Source of the DNA: an uncultured Desulfobulbaceae bacterium
GTDB taxonomy: Bacteria > Desulfobacterota > Desulfobulbia > Desulfobulbales > Desulfocapsaceae
NCBI GenBank assembly: GCA_937132035.1
Contig: CAKZOA010000474.1
Span: 1-34,463 of the forward strand
Length of the DNA stretch: 34,463 nt
Reading direction: 5' to 3'
Shown here: positions 12,042 through 20,966 of the stretch, piece by piece
How the letters are laid out: each line of letters begins with the position of its first letter
Numbering within the stretch: the stretch's first letter is position 1
Program-made: the position numbers and the translations under genes
The notes under the pieces: generated by a model
The model's database searches: none
Seen by the model: the letters and a program-made list of their open reading frames with translations, nothing else
What the model was told of the DNA's origin: nothing

Positions 12042-12587
12042 CTATTCTCTCCCTCTAATGGAATCTTTTAAACCTGCAAGCTGTGTCTTGATACTGCCGT
12101 CCAGAACCAAATCTCCCACCTTAGCCACAATTCCTCCTATCAGGGAGGGATCGACGCTGGTGGACAGTTCAACCTGCTTGCCTGTTAACTTTTCTAGTGC
12201 CGCCTTAACCTTGGCCTGCAATTCATCACTGAGTTCTACTGCTGAAGTAACGGATCCATGGCTAATGTTCTTTTCCTCGTCGACCATCATCCTGAACTCT
12301 TCAGCGATCTCAGGCAGGATGTCGGCACGTTTTTTCTCCACCAGCAGGTTGAGAAAATTTGCCGGAACCTTGTCAACGCTCATGGAATCGATCAGAGAAG
12401 CCATCACCTTCTGCCTGACATCGATTGGGTAGAGGGGATTCGTCAGAGCATCAGCAACTTCCGGAGTAGAAGTATAAAGCCCGGCCACTCCCTGGAGCGT
12501 TTCGTTGTAGGCTTCATACGCATCGTTTTCTTTGCCAACGGCGAAAAGCGCCTTGGCGTATCTTCGCGCTAATATTGTCTGTTTCAC
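12042..12587 (-). CDS. atpH: ATP synthase delta subunit
   Basis: ARRYAKALFAVGKEN N-terminus and SVDPSLIGGIVAKVGDLVLDGSIKTQLAGLKDSI C-terminus; directly abuts atpA. Confidence 0.95.
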   Translation of the reverse strand: MKQTILARRYAKALFAVGKENDAYEAYNETLQGVAGLYTSTPEVADALTNPLYPIDVRQKVMASLIDSMSVDKVPANFLNLLVEKKRADILPEIAEEFRMMVDEEKNISHGSVTSAVELSDELQAKVKAALEKLTGKQVELSTSVDPSLIGGIVAKVGDLVLDGSIKTQLAGLKDSIRGRE

Positions 12588-13339
12588 TGTACGGCCTCTA
12601 CTTTATCTAGGTAATCTTCAATGATCTTGACCTGATCTTCAGGTTTGAGATTCTTTACGATTAACTCCTCGGCCATGGCAGCCGCCTGATTGGCAATATC
12701 GTCTTTGAGCTTGCGTCGGGCAATCATGAACTCATTGGCTATGGTCATTTCCGCCTGACGCTTCATGTCTGCGGCAGCCTGCTCGGCTTTCTCGAGAATT
12801 TTGGCCTTTTCTATCTCTGCCTGGGCAACGGCTTTATCGACAATGGTGTCTATCTCTTGTTCCATGCCGGCAAGCTTTCCCTCAAACTGGTGATACGACT
12901 TCTCCGCTTCAGCCTTTCTCGCTTCCAGATCTTCGATCTCGTCCTTGATTTTCTGCTGACGTCCGGAAAGACCGCCGGCAATCGGCTTGGCGCCGAATTT
13001 CACCAGCAGAAAGACGAGAACGGCAAAGTTAAGGATACGAAAGAACAGATCCCATAGTTTCTCTGAAGAAAGACTGCCTCCGTACGCCTCTCCATGCTCA
13101 CCTTCAACCTCGTGCTCCTCGATCGGATGGGTGACATCGCCGACCACCGGGTATTCACCGCTTTTGGCTTCGGCCCCGTGTTCGGCCTGGGTGGCATCTG
13201 CCAGAAGGATCTGTCCGGTGTTTTCCGCTACTGCATGTCCGGTATCACCGGCAGCCCAAACCGCCGAAGCCGTCAGGCAGAACCAGAGCGCCACCGCAAC
13301 CAGACTCACTCCGCTGGTAATGTGCTTTACTCCTCTCAT
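12584..13339 (-). CDS. atpF: ATP synthase b subunit with secreted/His-Glu-rich N-terminal extension
   Basis: TM LWDLFFRILNFAVLVFLLVKFGAKPI followed by long charged helix; ~80-aa N-terminal extension begins with a signal-like hydrophobic segment; 4-bp overlap with atpH. Confidence 0.88.
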   Translation of the reverse strand: MRGVKHITSGVSLVAVALWFCLTASAVWAAGDTGHAVAENTGQILLADATQAEHGAEAKSGEYPVVGDVTHPIEEHEVEGEHGEAYGGSLSSEKLWDLFFRILNFAVLVFLLVKFGAKPIAGGLSGRQQKIKDEIEDLEARKAEAEKSYHQFEGKLAGMEQEIDTIVDKAVAQAEIEKAKILEKAEQAAADMKRQAEMTIANEFMIARRKLKDDIANQAAAMAEELIVKNLKPEDQVKIIEDYLDKVEAVQ

Positions 13340-13341
13340 TG

Positions 13342-13767
13342 TTAGAGACTCCTTCCAAGAATTTTTCCTGCCATGTCGGATGCAAAAGCCTCTAGATTCT
13401 CCTGGAGGGTTTTTCCAGCAGCATCAACCTGACTTTTCAGTTCCGTCATTTTCTCTTTCTTCCCGGCCTCAACTTCTGCTTTTATCTCGGCGAGCTTCTT
13501 GTTCCCCGCCTCGGCGGCTTCCGTCCGCGCCGAGTCAAGAGCCGCTTTGGCCTTGCCGGAAGCCTGGGCCATCTTCTTGTCTACTTCTTCCTGCCGGAGA
13601 CGGGCATTTTTCTGGAATCGTTCGATATCCTCCTGCATCCCCTGCATCTTCTTCGATCTGTCGCGCAGAATACCCAGTACGGGTTTGTACAGAACTTTAT
13701 TCAGAAGAAACATCAAAATGATGATGTTTATCATCTGAATAATTAAGGTGATGTCCATCGTAATCAT
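13342..13767 (-). CDS. ATP synthase b' subunit (second b-type subunit)
   Basis: IIQMINIIILMFLLNKVLYKPVLGILRDRSKKMQGMQEDIERFQ..., short membrane anchor and coiled coil, immediately upstream of atpF. Confidence 0.88.
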   Translation of the reverse strand: MITMDITLIIQMINIIILMFLLNKVLYKPVLGILRDRSKKMQGMQEDIERFQKNARLRQEEVDKKMAQASGKAKAALDSARTEAAEAGNKKLAEIKAEVEAGKKEKMTELKSQVDAAGKTLQENLEAFASDMAGKILGRSL

Positions 13768-13890
13768 GTTTACACGCTCCCGGTCGGCTTAGAAAAAATA
13801 GTATTAAACATTCAGCTGCCTGAATGACGACATGCTGCTGGTAAACATATTTGTGCAAGCGAATGAATCAATGGCCATCCGGCGCTAAAA

Positions 13891-13904
13891 TGAATGGCCA
13901 TTCA
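13891..13904. promoter_or_regulatory. 14-bp perfect palindrome TGAATGGCCATTCA in the ATP operon leader
   Basis: Sequence is its own reverse complement; a second ATGGCCAT core lies at 13871-13878. Confidence 0.4.
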
Positions 13905-13916
13905 CAACGAGAAAAA

Positions 13917-13945
13917 TCTTTACTGCAAATATTCTCAGGTGTCAA
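13917..13945 (-). promoter_or_regulatory. Candidate sigma-70 promoter of the ATP synthase operon
   Basis: Minus strand reads TTGACA-17 nt-TAAAGA upstream of the b' start at 13767; -35 perfect, -10 weak. Confidence 0.35.
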
Positions 13946-14040
13946 CCAATTTATATAGAACAGGAACTTAACACCACAATTCATACTTTTTTTCTATGAC
14001 ATCAATGTCCGTATCATATCACCGCAAATACAGGTCTGGC

Positions 14041-16686
14041 CTAACCGCCAAGAATATCTTCGACATTTGCCGGCACCGAGCGAATGGCCTCGCCGATTTT
14101 ATCAGGCATATTCCCGCCTGCCTGAGCCATGTCCGGCCTGCCTCCACCCTTGCCTCCGACAATTCTGGCACATCTGTTGACCAGCTCTCCGGCGGTTATC
14201 CGGTCGGTCAGATCTTTGGTGACGATCGCCAGCAGCGCCGCCTTGTCTTTGATGACACCGCCTAAAACAGCAACGCCACTGTCGAGCTGATCCCGGACTT
14301 TGTCGCCCACTTCACGCAGGGTCTTGGGACTGTCGAGAACTATTTCGGCGGCGACGACCTTGACGCCTCCGACTTCGATGGCATTCCCCAAAAGCGTGTT
14401 CAGATCGGCGCTGGCCAGGTTCCTGGATAGATCGGCAATCTGCCTCTCCAGTGTGCGCTGCTCTTCGAGCAGATGACTCACTTTATCTACCAGGTCTTCG
14501 GGACGGCTGTTGAGGATGCCAGCCAGGGCGGTCTGTTTCCTCCAGGCCTCCTGAACGTGGTCGAATGCAGATCCGCCGGCGATAGCTTCGATTCGCCTCA
14601 CACCCGAGGCGATGCCCGTTTCCGAGAGTATCTTGAATAGCCCTATCTCACCGGTGGCTCCCACATGGGTGCCGCCGCACAGTTCCTTGCTGTAGTCTTC
14701 GAGGTTAACCACTCTCACCTCTTCTCCATATTTTTCACCAAACAGCGCCGTGGCACCTTCAGCGATGGCATCATCACGGCTGAGCAGCCTGGTCTGCACC
14801 GGCATGTTCGATCTAATTTTGACATTGACCAACTCCTCGATACTCTCGATCTCCTTTTCGGTAAGAGGCGAAAAATGAGTGAAATCGAACCGCAGACGCG
14901 TCGGACCGACCAGGGAGCCTGCCTGCTTGACATGATCTCCCAGTATTTTTCTCAGCGCCGCATGGAGAAGGTGAGTGGCGGTGTGATTGGCGGCCGTCTC
15001 CCTCCTGCTGCTGGTTTCCACCTGAAGAACAAGCTGCTGCCCTGGACGAAGCTCCCCTTCCAGAACCTCAACTGCATGGAGGACCAGTTCGCCCTCGGAG
15101 GTAGTGGCCGACACGGCGGCGGAACCGCCGTCCCAGCTCAAATGCCCCGTATCGCCCATCTGGCCGCCGGCCTCAGCATAAAAAGGCGTCTCGACGACGA
15201 CCAGGCTGCCTTTCTCACCCGCGTTCATCGATTCCACCACAACGCCCTCGTTATCGAGCAGCGCCTCGGCTGTGGTCGTACTCTGCAGGTGGTCATAGCC
15301 GATAAAGCGGGTTGAACAGCCTTTTTCGAGCAGCCTTTTTATGCCTTCGCTGCGCAGCCGTATGCCCTCGCCCTTCTGGGAAGCCCTGGACTTGGCCCGT
15401 TGCCCCTCCATGGCCTCGGTAAACCCGGCCTCGTCGAAATCGAGTCCCCGTTCCAGAGAGATGTCCCTGACGATGTCCACAGGAAAGCCGTAGGTGTCAT
15501 AGAGCTTGAAAATGAATTCGCCGGAGATCAGATTCTGCTCATGCTGCTGCAGGCGGTCTATCTCGCTGTCGAGCAGGGCCAGGCCGTGCCCCAGGGTCTC
15601 GAGGAAGCGCTCCTCCTCCTTGTTGACAACCTTCTTCAACAGTTCTCTGGCATCTTTGAGATGCGGATAGGCGTGCTCCATCGACGCGGAAACAACGGCT
15701 GTCACCTCGTTGAGAAAGGGTTTGGACAAGCCGAGATTTTTGCCGTAACGAACGGCCCGACGCATGATCCTCCTGAGCACGTAGCCCCGGCCTTCATTGG
15801 CAGGCAGAACGCCATCGGCAACGAGAAAGGCCGTGGCACGGGCGTGGTCGGCTATGACCCGCATGGCGACGTTGACTGCCTCGCTGTCGCCGTACTTCAC
15901 GCCGGAAAGCTGCTCGAGCTTTTCCATGACCGGGGCAAAGAGGTCGGTGTCGAAATTATTGAGCTTGCCCTGCAGGACCGCTACCACCCGCTCAAGCCCC
16001 ATACCGGTATCGATGCTGGGTTTGGGCAGCAGGCTCATTTCCCCGTCGGCCGAACGGTTAAACTGCATAAACACCAGATTCCACAGCTCGAGGAATCGGT
16101 CGCAGTCGCAGCCGAGCCGGCATTCCGGCCTGCCGCAACCCGCCTCCTCGCCCTGGTCGATATGGATCTCGGAGCAAGGTCCGCAGGGGCCGGTATCGCC
16201 CATGGCCCAGAAATTGTCCTCCTCGCCCATGCGTACTATCCTTCCCGGCGGCAAGCCTTCGATCTTCTCCCACAGCTCCTGCGCCTCGTCATCGTCTTCG
16301 AAGATGGACACCCAAAGCTGTTCGCTGGGCAGGCCAAGCTCCACGGTGAGAAATTCCCAGGCATAGCGGATGGCGTCTTCCTTGAAATAATCGCCAAAAC
16401 TGAAGTTGCCCAGCATTTCGAAGAAGGTGTGATGTCTGGCGGTATAGCCGACGTTTTCCAGATCGTTATGCTTGCCGCCGGCGCGGACGCAGCGCTGGCT
16501 GGTGACGGCACGCACATAGTCCCTTTTTTCCTCACCCATGAAGACCGTTTTGAACTGGACCATGCCGGCGTTGGTGAACAGCAGGGTCGGATCGTCTGCC
16601 GGAACCAGGGAAGAGCTGTCGACGACGGTGTGTCCATGTTTCTGAAAGTATTCCAGGAATTTGTTGCGGATCTCGTTTCCAGTCAT
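14041..16686 (-). CDS. alaS: Alanyl-tRNA synthetase
   Basis: 881 aa; MTGNEIRNKFLEYFQKHGHTVVDSSSLVPADDPTLLFTNAGMVQFK, editing domain NHTATHLLHAALRKILG and CGGTHV. Confidence 0.98.
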   Translation of the reverse strand: MTGNEIRNKFLEYFQKHGHTVVDSSSLVPADDPTLLFTNAGMVQFKTVFMGEEKRDYVRAVTSQRCVRAGGKHNDLENVGYTARHHTFFEMLGNFSFGDYFKEDAIRYAWEFLTVELGLPSEQLWVSIFEDDDEAQELWEKIEGLPPGRIVRMGEEDNFWAMGDTGPCGPCSEIHIDQGEEAGCGRPECRLGCDCDRFLELWNLVFMQFNRSADGEMSLLPKPSIDTGMGLERVVAVLQGKLNNFDTDLFAPVMEKLEQLSGVKYGDSEAVNVAMRVIADHARATAFLVADGVLPANEGRGYVLRRIMRRAVRYGKNLGLSKPFLNEVTAVVSASMEHAYPHLKDARELLKKVVNKEEERFLETLGHGLALLDSEIDRLQQHEQNLISGEFIFKLYDTYGFPVDIVRDISLERGLDFDEAGFTEAMEGQRAKSRASQKGEGIRLRSEGIKRLLEKGCSTRFIGYDHLQSTTTAEALLDNEGVVVESMNAGEKGSLVVVETPFYAEAGGQMGDTGHLSWDGGSAAVSATTSEGELVLHAVEVLEGELRPGQQLVLQVETSSRRETAANHTATHLLHAALRKILGDHVKQAGSLVGPTRLRFDFTHFSPLTEKEIESIEELVNVKIRSNMPVQTRLLSRDDAIAEGATALFGEKYGEEVRVVNLEDYSKELCGGTHVGATGEIGLFKILSETGIASGVRRIEAIAGGSAFDHVQEAWRKQTALAGILNSRPEDLVDKVSHLLEEQRTLERQIADLSRNLASADLNTLLGNAIEVGGVKVVAAEIVLDSPKTLREVGDKVRDQLDSGVAVLGGVIKDKAALLAIVTKDLTDRITAGELVNRCARIVGGKGGGRPDMAQAGGNMPDKIGEAIRSVPANVEDILGG

Positions 16687-16764
16687 ATGCTTTATCGTGA
16701 TTTTTTTTGTAGGTTATTGGAGTCAAATACGTAGTCAAATACCATTTCCACGTATCTTGCGGTC

Positions 16765-17346
16765 TCAGCCGTTTTCCTTGGTAAAGGCAATAATGTGAGG
16801 CAGCATCTGCTTAAATTCATCGGTGCCGGCCTTGCCGAGCAGCTCATAGATGATCATCTCCGCCGGACCGATCACGGCGCCGAGCTGGCGCAGCCGGTCA
16901 AGACCGTACTGGTGGTTGGCCTGATCCCTCGAGGAAACGCCATCGGCCACAATCCAGGGTGTCAGTCCTCTCTGGAGTACGCCGACGGCGCTCTGATAAA
17001 TACAGATATGCGTTTCGACGCCGACCATGATTACCGTCGTGATATCGCCTGGAAAAGAGTCGAGGGCAGTGCAGGTCTGTTCATTTTCATAGGCACCAAA
17101 CTCGACCTTATCCGGTCGCGGAATGGCGCCCATCCGCTTTTCCAGTTCTTCGACATAGGGGCCGAGCCCCTTTTTGTACTGGGTGTTGGCCAGTATCGGC
17201 ATTCCCAGGATGGCGGCGCACTCCATCATCAAAGCGATCACCCTGGTGATGTGCGCCCTCTGATGTATCTGCCGCATAAGGCTTTCCTGAGGATCAATTA
17301 TGTGCAGACAGCAGTCGGCAGGTTTCAGCAGTCGGTATGTGCTCAT
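16765..17346 (-). CDS. Isochorismatase-family cysteine hydrolase
   Basis: ORF 16765..17379, likely start MSTYRLLKPAD at 17346; LHIIDPQESL and VGVETHICIYQSAVGVLQRG (catalytic Cys region). Confidence 0.85.
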   Translation of the reverse strand: MSTYRLLKPADCCLHIIDPQESLMRQIHQRAHITRVIALMMECAAILGMPILANTQYKKGLGPYVEELEKRMGAIPRPDKVEFGAYENEQTCTALDSFPGDITTVIMVGVETHICIYQSAVGVLQRGLTPWIVADGVSSRDQANHQYGLDRLRQLGAVIGPAEMIIYELLGKAGTDEFKQMLPHIIAFTKENG

Positions 17347-17506
17347 TTTCTCCTCTCCTGCATTTGTGTTCATCCTCACCGCGAAAACTCCCTTATGGTG
17401 CTTCTGCGATTGAACACCAGATTAACCCCACAGTAAACCCTTTTCTCGACGGCGAATCAAGACTCTCGTCATCTGGCAGGAAAAAATGATCGTGCCGCTT
17501 CAGCGA

Positions 17507-18208
17507 TCAGACATAGTCGATCCAGGTACCGGTTCTGCTGGCGCGGTAGAGGTCGTTGAGGGTCTCCAAACCGCCGGAATGGAATTTTTTTACCAGGTAA
17601 ATGAAAAGATAGGCAGTCTGCATGGCATCACCCAGAGCGCTGTGCTGGGCGAACAGAGGCAATTGGAATTTTGTGCTCAACTCATGCAGATTGAAGCTCT
17701 TCCTTCTGCTGCCGTGGCCGCAATGGAGCCCATAGAGTTCGCCATAATAACTGCGGGAAAGTCGCATGGTGTCGATCATCGGATTGTTGAGGGTGCCGCC
17801 GTAGAGCTTGCGACAGGCCTTGTCGACAAAGTCCATATCAATGGCGATGCAGTGGCCGACTATGAGCGAGTGGCCGAGGAAGCCAAGAAAACGGGGAACA
17901 ACCTCCTCCATTCTCGGAGCCGTTTTCAGCTCCTCGGGAGTAATACGGTGGATCAGCGTGGCCTCGGTGTGTCTGGTTTTATGCGGCCTGATATAGGAGG
18001 AGAAGAGCTGACCGAGATCAATCTGCATGTTTTCGATTCTGACGGCGCCAATGGATATGATCTCGCTACTCCTTTTGTCCAGGCCGGTGAGTTCGGTATC
18101 AAAAACCACAAACGAATAATCGCGTAGCGGTCTGCTCTGGTCAAAATTTCTGAAATGTTTTTTATTCTCAGAAATCAGTGCCGATTGCTTCTTCAGCCAG
18201 TGAAACAC
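17507..18208 (-). CDS. DnaQ-like 3'-5' exonuclease (Pol III epsilon type)
   Basis: FVVFDTELTGLDKRSSEIISIGAVRI (Exo I), LIVGHCIAIDMDFVDKACRKL (Exo II), HSALGDAMQTAYLFIYL (Exo III region). Confidence 0.88.
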   Translation of the reverse strand: MFHWLKKQSALISENKKHFRNFDQSRPLRDYSFVVFDTELTGLDKRSSEIISIGAVRIENMQIDLGQLFSSYIRPHKTRHTEATLIHRITPEELKTAPRMEEVVPRFLGFLGHSLIVGHCIAIDMDFVDKACRKLYGGTLNNPMIDTMRLSRSYYGELYGLHCGHGSRRKSFNLHELSTKFQLPLFAQHSALGDAMQTAYLFIYLVKKFHSGGLETLNDLYRASRTGTWIDYV

Positions 18209-18229
18209 CTCTACCGCCTTGGGCCCGTG

Positions 18230-20191
18230 TCAGGCCGCCGAAAAAAGTTTTTCCAGGGTATTTTGCAGTTTTTCAATCACCTCAAAGGCATCTTTCAGCA
18301 TGGTTCTCTCCATTTCTGTGAGTATTCTAGGCTCTATAAAGTTGTCCGGAGCACGGTTTTCCTCGATCTGCTCAAGCTGGTGAAATATGCGAAACTGCAT
18401 CTGCAGCTCATAGGCCTTGATAGCGGCATTGCATATATCAACGGGGAGATGTCCCTCACTCTGCAGCGCCTGCAGCCTGGAGATGGTATTGGTCTCCTTC
18501 AAGCCGTATTTGAGCGCCAGCACCCTGGCAAAGCCGATTATCGGCTGCAGCCCGCGCAGCTTGATATCGAGCCTGTTCTTATGTTCACCGTCACGCTCAA
18601 CGATGGAATTCTTGAAAAAGGACAGCGGTACGCGGATGGACTGGCACTGCCGGGCCATGATGGTGAGAAACTGCTGGCGCCGTGGGGCGATATCTATGAG
18701 ATGATTCCTCAGACTGACCGCCAGCTTCTCGTCGCCGTACCCGGCTCTGAAGTCGAAGAATATGGCGGCATCGAGCAATTCCTGTGCAGCCGGTTTACCC
18801 GTCCAGCCATTGAAATATTTGACCCAGCCGGAAAAGGACCGGCACCAGGCGGGGTTGGTCGCCATGACATTACCGGGACAGGGCGGGTAACCGCACTTGA
18901 GCAGATGCTGGATGGTTTTTTCGGCCAGTTCGCCGAAATAGGCCTCGGCCCTGTTTTTTTCCTCTTCGCAGTAAGGGTCGGCATAGACAATGCCGTTGTC
19001 CTGGTCAGTGAGAAACGTTTGCTCACGCCTGCCTTCGCTGCCCATCAGCAGCCAGCAGTAGCTTACCGGCGGCTGACCCATCTCCTTTTCCAAAAGCATC
19101 AATATCTGCCGGACGATCTGATCGTTGAGAATGGAGATCATCCTCGAGATATTGCCAGCCTTGCCGCCTTCGTTAATCAGGTGGCGGATCAGTTCCGGTA
19201 CCTTGGAGACGATGGGATAGATGCCTTCGATGCTGCGCTGCTTGCTTACTTCCTTATAAAGATAAAAGGGTGAATTACCCTGCAGCACCATAATATCGTG
19301 GGAGGTGAGCATGCCTGTTATCCGTCCCCCCTTCTCCACCGCCAGATGCCTGATGCCCGTTGCCATCATTTTCAAGAGGACATCGAAACATATCTCGTCG
19401 GCAAGCACGGTATGCACCGGCTTTGTCATGATGTTTTCCACCGGCTCGGTGTAGTCACGGGCTGTGGCCACTACCTTGACCCGCAGATCGGTGTCGGTGA
19501 TGATGCCTATTATGTCTTCCTCATCGTCAGGATCATGGAGCAGCATCGAGCCGATGCGCAGCCTGGCCATGGTGCCGGCCGCTTCCTGAATGGAACTCTT
19601 CACCGACATCTTTTGCACTTCCTTGGCCAGATCGCCGGCGTTCATGGAAAACAGGTAGAAGTTCTCCGAAGACCGCAGTCCCGCTTTCTGTTGCCTGAGT
19701 TCCATGTAGGCTGTACTGACCACCTTGTCCGAAAAGCTTTTCAGAAAAAAGTGGGAGATGGAGGGGGTGTTTTTGACAAGTTCGAGAAATATTTCCCGGG
19801 GCAGGAGAAAACAGAAGGTGTCTTCGATGGTTTCTATATTAAGATTGGCACGGGTGCCGCGGATTATGCCCAGAGCGCCGACATAGGCCCCTTCCCCTCT
19901 GTAATCCTTGAGTATTTCCTCACCTTTTTCGTCAATGAGAAAGGCTTTGACACCACCGCGCTGGATAAGATAGAGATGATGTATTTCCGTCTCGTCGACG
20001 GTCATGAGCCGCGATCCCTTGGGAAAGAAATCTATACGGCAGTGGCCGGCAACCTCCCTGAGCCCCTCTTCGTTCAAAGCGTTGAAGGGCATCACCTTTT
20101 TGAGAAAGGACAGAACGGTTTCCGGAGCGACGGCATTGGCACTGCGGTCAAGCTTCGGCTTTACTGCTTTGACATCTTTTTTCCTCAGCAT
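18230..20191 (-). CDS. cNMP-binding / tandem CBS / DUF294 nucleotidyltransferase-like protein
   Basis: 653 aa; cyclic nucleotide-binding-like N-terminus, CBS repeats (DLRVKVVATARDYTEPVENIMTKPVHTV), nucleotidyltransferase motif LLMGSEGRREQTFLTDQDNGIVYAD. Confidence 0.9.
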   Translation of the reverse strand: MLRKKDVKAVKPKLDRSANAVAPETVLSFLKKVMPFNALNEEGLREVAGHCRIDFFPKGSRLMTVDETEIHHLYLIQRGGVKAFLIDEKGEEILKDYRGEGAYVGALGIIRGTRANLNIETIEDTFCFLLPREIFLELVKNTPSISHFFLKSFSDKVVSTAYMELRQQKAGLRSSENFYLFSMNAGDLAKEVQKMSVKSSIQEAAGTMARLRIGSMLLHDPDDEEDIIGIITDTDLRVKVVATARDYTEPVENIMTKPVHTVLADEICFDVLLKMMATGIRHLAVEKGGRITGMLTSHDIMVLQGNSPFYLYKEVSKQRSIEGIYPIVSKVPELIRHLINEGGKAGNISRMISILNDQIVRQILMLLEKEMGQPPVSYCWLLMGSEGRREQTFLTDQDNGIVYADPYCEEEKNRAEAYFGELAEKTIQHLLKCGYPPCPGNVMATNPAWCRSFSGWVKYFNGWTGKPAAQELLDAAIFFDFRAGYGDEKLAVSLRNHLIDIAPRRQQFLTIMARQCQSIRVPLSFFKNSIVERDGEHKNRLDIKLRGLQPIIGFARVLALKYGLKETNTISRLQALQSEGHLPVDICNAAIKAYELQMQFRIFHQLEQIEENRAPDNFIEPRILTEMERTMLKDAFEVIEKLQNTLEKLFSAA

Positions 20192-20346
20192 ATCAACAGC
20201 CGGATGTGGTTTACCGCCGCTACCTTACAACGAAACGGATGGAAGCAGCGAGCAGGTGAAAAGCATGGGGCAGGGTCCAGAGTACGGCAGGTTTTTGCCA
20301 ACAGCGCTCGGCCTGCTCCTATCAGCCGCATTGCTTAAAAAAAGTC

Positions 20347-20374
20347 TTTACAAAAACTCCCCGAGTATTAAATT
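20347..20374 (+). promoter_or_regulatory. Candidate promoter for the arsR-type gene
   Basis: TTTACA-16 nt-TAAATT, about 34 bp upstream of the ATG at 20408. Confidence 0.4.
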
Positions 20375-20407
20375 GATCGCTAAAATAAAATTTATAAGGG
20401 TGCAAAA

Positions 20408-20701
20408 ATGAAAGACGAACAAATAGATGCAGTTGCCAAGATCCTCAAGTCCATGTCGCATCCCATCCGGCTGAAGATATTGTGCCTGCTCCAGGATCGC
20501 GAGCTCTCGGTGGGCGATATCCGCAACGAAGTAGAAACCACCAATGCCAACGTTTCACAGCACCTCAACATCCTGCGCAACCAGGGAATAATCGACTACC
20601 GCAAAGAAGCCAACTTTATCTATAACCGCATAACCGACAAACGCATTCTTGAGCTGATCATGAACATGCAGAAGCTTTTTTGCCCGGATTTCGAGAAATA
20701 G
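20408..20701 (+). CDS. ArsR/SmtB-family HTH regulator (SqrR/BigR/YgaV-like candidate)
   Basis: 97 aa; AKILKSMSHPIRLKILCLLQDRELSVGDI...NVSQHLNILRNQGIIDYRKEANFIYNRITDKRILELI; Cys at 26 and 92. Confidence 0.92.
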   Translation: MKDEQIDAVAKILKSMSHPIRLKILCLLQDRELSVGDIRNEVETTNANVSQHLNILRNQGIIDYRKEANFIYNRITDKRILELIMNMQKLFCPDFEK

Positions 20702-20748
20702 CCGAACACAGAGCAATACACAGAGCCATACTCACTGAGGTCTTCGTT

Positions 20749-20958
20749 ATGACAGTTACAGACTGGATACATACCATCGCCGGTACTTTCATCCTCGTCA
20801 GTCTCGCTCTTGGTCTGCCGATAAGTCCGGTCTTTCACAGCAAGTACTGGCTGCTGCTGACAGCTTTCGTCGGCCTCAATCTGTTCCAGTACGGCATCAC
20901 CAAATTCTGCCCGATGGCATACATCCTCAGGAGCCTGGGGGTGCCGGAAAGCAGGTAA
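20749..20958 (+). CDS. Small DUF2892 (YgaP-like transmembrane) protein
   Basis: MTVTDWIHTIAGTFILVSLALGLPISPVFHSKYWLLLTAFVGLNLFQYGITKFCPMAYILRSLGVPESR; two TM segments and the CPM...LRSLG tail. Confidence 0.85.
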   Translation: MTVTDWIHTIAGTFILVSLALGLPISPVFHSKYWLLLTAFVGLNLFQYGITKFCPMAYILRSLGVPESR

Positions 20959-20966
20959 GGCGGAGC

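Noticed and set aside
10710-12071. 453-aa plus-strand ORF opposite atpA
   Set aside because: Antisense shadow of a certain atpA gene; low-complexity Gly/Asp-rich translation.
15400-16734. 444-aa plus-strand ORF opposite alaS
   Set aside because: Antisense shadow of alaS; no independent evidence of coding.
18155-20338. Plus-strand ORFs of 372 and 346 aa opposite the DUF294 gene
   Set aside because: Antisense to a coding gene with clear CBS and nucleotidyltransferase motifs.
20192-20407. GAGCAGG/CCTGCTC inverted repeat (20250-20256/20312-20318)
   Set aside because: Short arms with a long gap in a divergent intergenic region; not distinguishable from chance by eye.
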